From Protula sp. h YS-2021 (Eukaryota > Annelida > Polychaeta > Sabellida > Serpulidae), in contig OX457027.1 of NCBI GenBank assembly GCA_949752745.1, forward strand, positions 88,557,720 through 88,621,719: DNA of 64,000 nt, in the 5' to 3' direction. The translations under genes and the position numbers were made by a program. Numbering within the stretch: the stretch's first letter is position 1; each line of letters opens with the position of its first letter. Of the stretch, positions 61,682 through 64,000 are shown one piece after another. The notes under the pieces are model-generated. The model had not been told where the DNA came from, ran no database searches, and saw nothing but the letters and a program-made list of their open reading frames with translations.

Positions 61682-62728
61682 ATGCAATACAAAAACGAAT
61701 TTTTCTCAGAGGAACGCCTGAGAACCTATCATTTTAGTGAAAAAGATATAAATCTTTTTGAAGAGGTTTATATAGATTATCAGGCGTTCCTCTACGAAAA
61801 GTGGAGGGATTTTCAGACTCGTCCAAAAGAAGATTTCAACCGGTTTGGCAGGGCGGCTGAAGAAAGCCATCAACGCTTAAACAAGAATCCGCCGCCGCCG
61901 CCACCGCCACCAGTGAGCTCCCCACCACCACCACCAGTGAGCTCCCCACCGCCGCTGCCGCTGCCGCTGCCAGTGAGCTCCCCAGCGCTGCCGCTGCCGT
62001 TTTCACCGCTGCCGTCGCCAGTGAGCTCCCCACCGCCGCCGCTGCCGTTTTCACCGCTGCCGTCACCAGTGAGCTCCCCATCGCCGCCCTGCCAAGAAGC
62101 ACAAACAACGACAACAACGGCTCCTCTTACCAAAGTGACTCCTGCCACTGTGCTAACTGCCTCAACCGTGCTGGCAACTTCGCTGGTAGCCCATTCGCAG
62201 GCAGTTGATGTTCAGGTGTTGGCGACACCAACTACACAACAACAACCGGACAACATCGTCGCAACAACATCAACTCCTGATAATGAGCTAGCGGCCGCTA
62301 TCGCTAGCATCTCCAATACATCAACGCAGGCACCTTTCAACACTGACTACGGCTTCAATCCTAGGCAGTCGAAACTGGAGACCACCTCAAACCAAACAGG
62401 TCTCCAGGGTCTTATGCTCCTCGTGGACAACTTAAACGGCGTTCAATCCTGTGACTTCTGTCATCATTCAATTCCTGCAGGCGCTTCTATGCGTCTGCAT
62501 GAACAGCAATGTGCAGCAGCCATGGCATATGAACATTATTATTGCTGTGTCCGAGGTGAAGCTTTCGACTCGCACAGGGCTGGGGTCGCAGCACACAAAA
62601 GAAAGTGTGCCTGCAGTGAAATTAGCGGTAGCGTAGCCAGCACCAGCGGCCAAGTAGCACCAGTGGCAACAGACACTGACAGTAAGAGGAAGACCAAGAA
62701 GAAGAAGAAAGAAGAAAAACGACTCTGA
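61682..62728 (+). CDS. Proline-rich protein with C-terminal C2H2-like zinc region
   Basis: The 348-residue protein begins MQYKNEFFSEERLRTYHFSE, a charged helical segment. A Pro-rich stretch (about 70-140) follows, made of repeated PPPVSSP and LPFSPLPSPVSSP units, then a Thr/Ala/Gln-rich linker. The C-terminal part has CDFCHHSIPAG...LHEQQC and CCVRGEAF...HRAGVAAHKRKC, two finger-like Cys/His units, and a KKKKKEEK tail. It is transcribed outward at the right end, mirroring the RING gene at the left. The ATG at 61,682 is used because the longer frame crosses the subterminal repeat. Function is unknown. Confidence 0.65.
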   Translation: MQYKNEFFSEERLRTYHFSEKDINLFEEVYIDYQAFLYEKWRDFQTRPKEDFNRFGRAAEESHQRLNKNPPPPPPPPVSSPPPPPVSSPPPLPLPLPVSSPALPLPFSPLPSPVSSPPPPLPFSPLPSPVSSPSPPCQEAQTTTTTAPLTKVTPATVLTASTVLATSLVAHSQAVDVQVLATPTTQQQPDNIVATTSTPDNELAAAIASISNTSTQAPFNTDYGFNPRQSKLETTSNQTGLQGLMLLVDNLNGVQSCDFCHHSIPAGASMRLHEQQCAAAMAYEHYYCCVRGEAFDSHRAGVAAHKRKCACSEISGSVASTSGQVAPVATDTDSKRKTKKKKKEEKRL

Positions 62729-62740
62729 ATATCCCTTCAC

Positions 62741-62758
62741 GGCCGCTTTTCAGCGGCC
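62741..62758. other. GGCCGC hairpin at right repeat boundary
   Basis: GGCCGC-TTTTCA-GCGGCC has the same 6-bp stem as 43905-43922 with a different loop, 12 bp after the proline-rich gene stop. It marks the inner edge of the terminal repeat. Confidence 0.5.
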
Positions 62759-63827
62759 ACCCATTCTTCCAAAATAAGCAAACAAACCTATCGTGTTAGT
62801 GTATGCATGAGAATGTGTGGGATATGCTTTAAAAAGAAAAAAACTTAAAAAAAAACCGTCTCCCCGCCTTTCTTTCAAGGCGTGGCGGCGGACCTCTCTC
62901 TCTCTCTCTCTCAACCCCGTCTCGACCCCGTCTCCACACCTTTCTTTCAAGGCGTGGCGGCGGCGGACCTCTCTCTCTCTCTCGACCCCGTCTCCACACC
63001 TTTCTTTCAAGGCGTGGCGGCGGCGGACCTCTCTCTCTCGACCCCGTCTCCACACCTTTCAAGGCGTGGCGGCGGCGGTGGCAACACCAAAAAACTCTTA
63101 TACCCTCTCTCTCTCCCCAACCCCGTCTCCGCACCGTTTCACTCGAGACGCTCACGGCACACCCCCCCCTCTCATACTGCCACCGTCTCGGTCACCGTCT
63201 CGGTCACCGTCTCAGTCACCGTCTCAGTCACCGTCTCGCTCACCGTCTCGGCGCGCGCCTTCTTAAAAAAAAATACCCTCTCTCTCTCCCCAACCCCGTC
63301 TCCGCACCGTTTCACTCGAGACGCTCACGGCACACCCCCTCCCTACCATCCCCATACAACGTTTCACCGGAAACATCTTTCACTCGCAATCCTTCCAACT
63401 GCATCAAATGACGTTTTCTTTCGTCATCAACTCACTGTACAAAACCTTCATGCAAACTCCCATCAAATAACGTTTTCCCCTCGTCACACTATACTCTAAC
63501 AATACTCTAACAAAAAAAAACCTTAAACCAAAGGAGACCGGACATGCCAAACTCACTCTTTCTTCCCGCACACTCCCTTTTATATGCCTGAGCAAAGGGA
63601 GCGAAATTTTCACATCCTCTAGCCAATAGAAATCCACCTTTAACACTGCATTCTCATTGGTCAACTTTCGCTCCTTTTTCGCACCCATATATAAACCACT
63701 GCACGCCAAAAAGTGCAGTGGTTCTCTCGTCCATTTTTCGTTGCTATGCAAAAAATGCAGTGGTTCTCTCGTCCACTTTTACGTATCCATGCAAAAAATG
63801 CAGTGGTTCTCTCGTTTTATAACTACT
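62741..63827. repeat. Polinton terminal inverted repeat, right
   Basis: This is the mirror of 42747-43922, about 90 bp shorter because the minisatellite (62,870-63,075) has fewer units. The outer 424 bp match the left end without length change. TATAAAAGGG (63584-63575, minus) points inward. Confidence 0.93.
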
Positions 63828-63833
63828 GTCAGA
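63828..63833. repeat. Polinton target site duplication GTCAGA, right
   Basis: This exact copy of 42741-42746 directly follows the right terminus. Confidence 0.95.
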
Positions 63834-63861
63834 GATGCATATAAAATGCGTCGGCAATATC

Positions 63862-63985
63862 GGCAACATACGTCGGATATACGCATATTTTTTCCGTTTT
63901 GCTCATCGTTTATTAGTCGTTTATGCGCATATTTTCCGACGAAGTTTTTTATGCAAAAATTCGACGCATATCCGACGTATTACCA
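63862..63985. repeat. Inverted ACGTCGGATAT repeat in host flank
   Basis: ATACGTCGGATATACGCATA near 63,867 faces CGACGCATATCCGACGTATT near 63,962, with a CGCATATTTTCCGACG copy between. It may be one end of another inverted-repeat element cut by the window edge. Confidence 0.4.
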
Positions 63986-64000
63986 ACCGTCGGCTATACG

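Larger units (their letters stand above)
42747..63827. mobile_element. Maverick/Polinton (adintovirus-like provirus), complete
   Basis: The element is 21,081 bp with inverted termini starting AGTAGTTATAAAAC and a perfect 6-bp duplication. It encodes protein-primed PolB, integrase with chromodomain, FtsK/HerA-type ATPase, adenovirus-type protease, double-jelly-roll capsid and penton, the full Polinton core set. About ten accessory genes accompany them. The minus-strand array runs from 61,150 to 51,196, the plus-strand array from 45,108 to 51,066, and the two converge near 51,100. Two outward genes lie next to the termini. All core frames are open, so the copy is young or maintained. Confidence 0.97.

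Overview
The window is non-repeat-masked DNA from an animal, most likely an aquatic invertebrate. It is AT-rich and full of microsatellites and tRNA-derived and inverted-repeat elements. It also holds three classes of large mobile element typical of metazoan genomes: a Ty3/gypsy element with an env gene, a DIRS-like remnant, and a Maverick/Polinton. I cannot name the species. No complete host gene is supported; a few possible exons and one small open frame are listed at low confidence.

Positions 1 to about 23,600 are host sequence with mostly repeats. There are two near-exact head-to-tail duplications (units of 1,471 bp and about 1,050 bp), satellite-like blocks, microsatellites, an 18-bp minisatellite, a long palindrome family, tRNA-Thr-like SINE heads and a decayed DIRS-type reverse transcriptase on the minus strand.

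Positions 23,627-34,005 are a 10,379-bp Ty3/gypsy retrotransposon on the minus strand. It has 703-bp LTRs that look identical, a 4-bp target duplication (AACA), a tRNA-His-like primer binding site, gag, pol with one reading-frame break inside integrase, and an intact env of the baculovirus-F/errantivirus type. Two small open frames precede gag, separated by a single in-frame stop. Positions 34,006-42,740 hold small inverted-repeat elements (including a 1.8-kb TA-flanked pogo-like element) and more microsatellites.

Positions 42,747-63,827 are a complete 21,081-bp Maverick/Polinton (adintovirus-like provirus) with about 1.1-kb terminal inverted repeats and a perfect 6-bp target duplication (GTCAGA). 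The plus strand carries a zinc protein, protein-primed DNA polymerase B and four small genes, the first clearly PC4-like and the others of similar plan. The minus strand carries integrase with chromodomain, packaging ATPase, core-type proteins, a possibly lipidated small protein, penton, a pVI/pX-like protein, major capsid and protease in a tightly overlapping series. Upstream of integrase lies an accessory module: a NADAR (YbiA-like) domain protein, a PC4-like/zinc fusion, three small proteins that may be one family, and a protein with two death-fold (CARD)-like regions. A RING-finger gene and a proline-rich zinc-finger gene lie just inside the two terminal repeats and are transcribed outward. 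Many genes have a TATA box 35-60 bp before the preferred ATG. In three cases the stop codon of the upstream gene lies inside that TATA box.

Replication would use PolB and integrase, virion assembly the capsid/penton/protease/ATPase set, and the accessory module plausibly handles transcription control and host defence. Every core gene is open, so the insertion is either recent or under selection.
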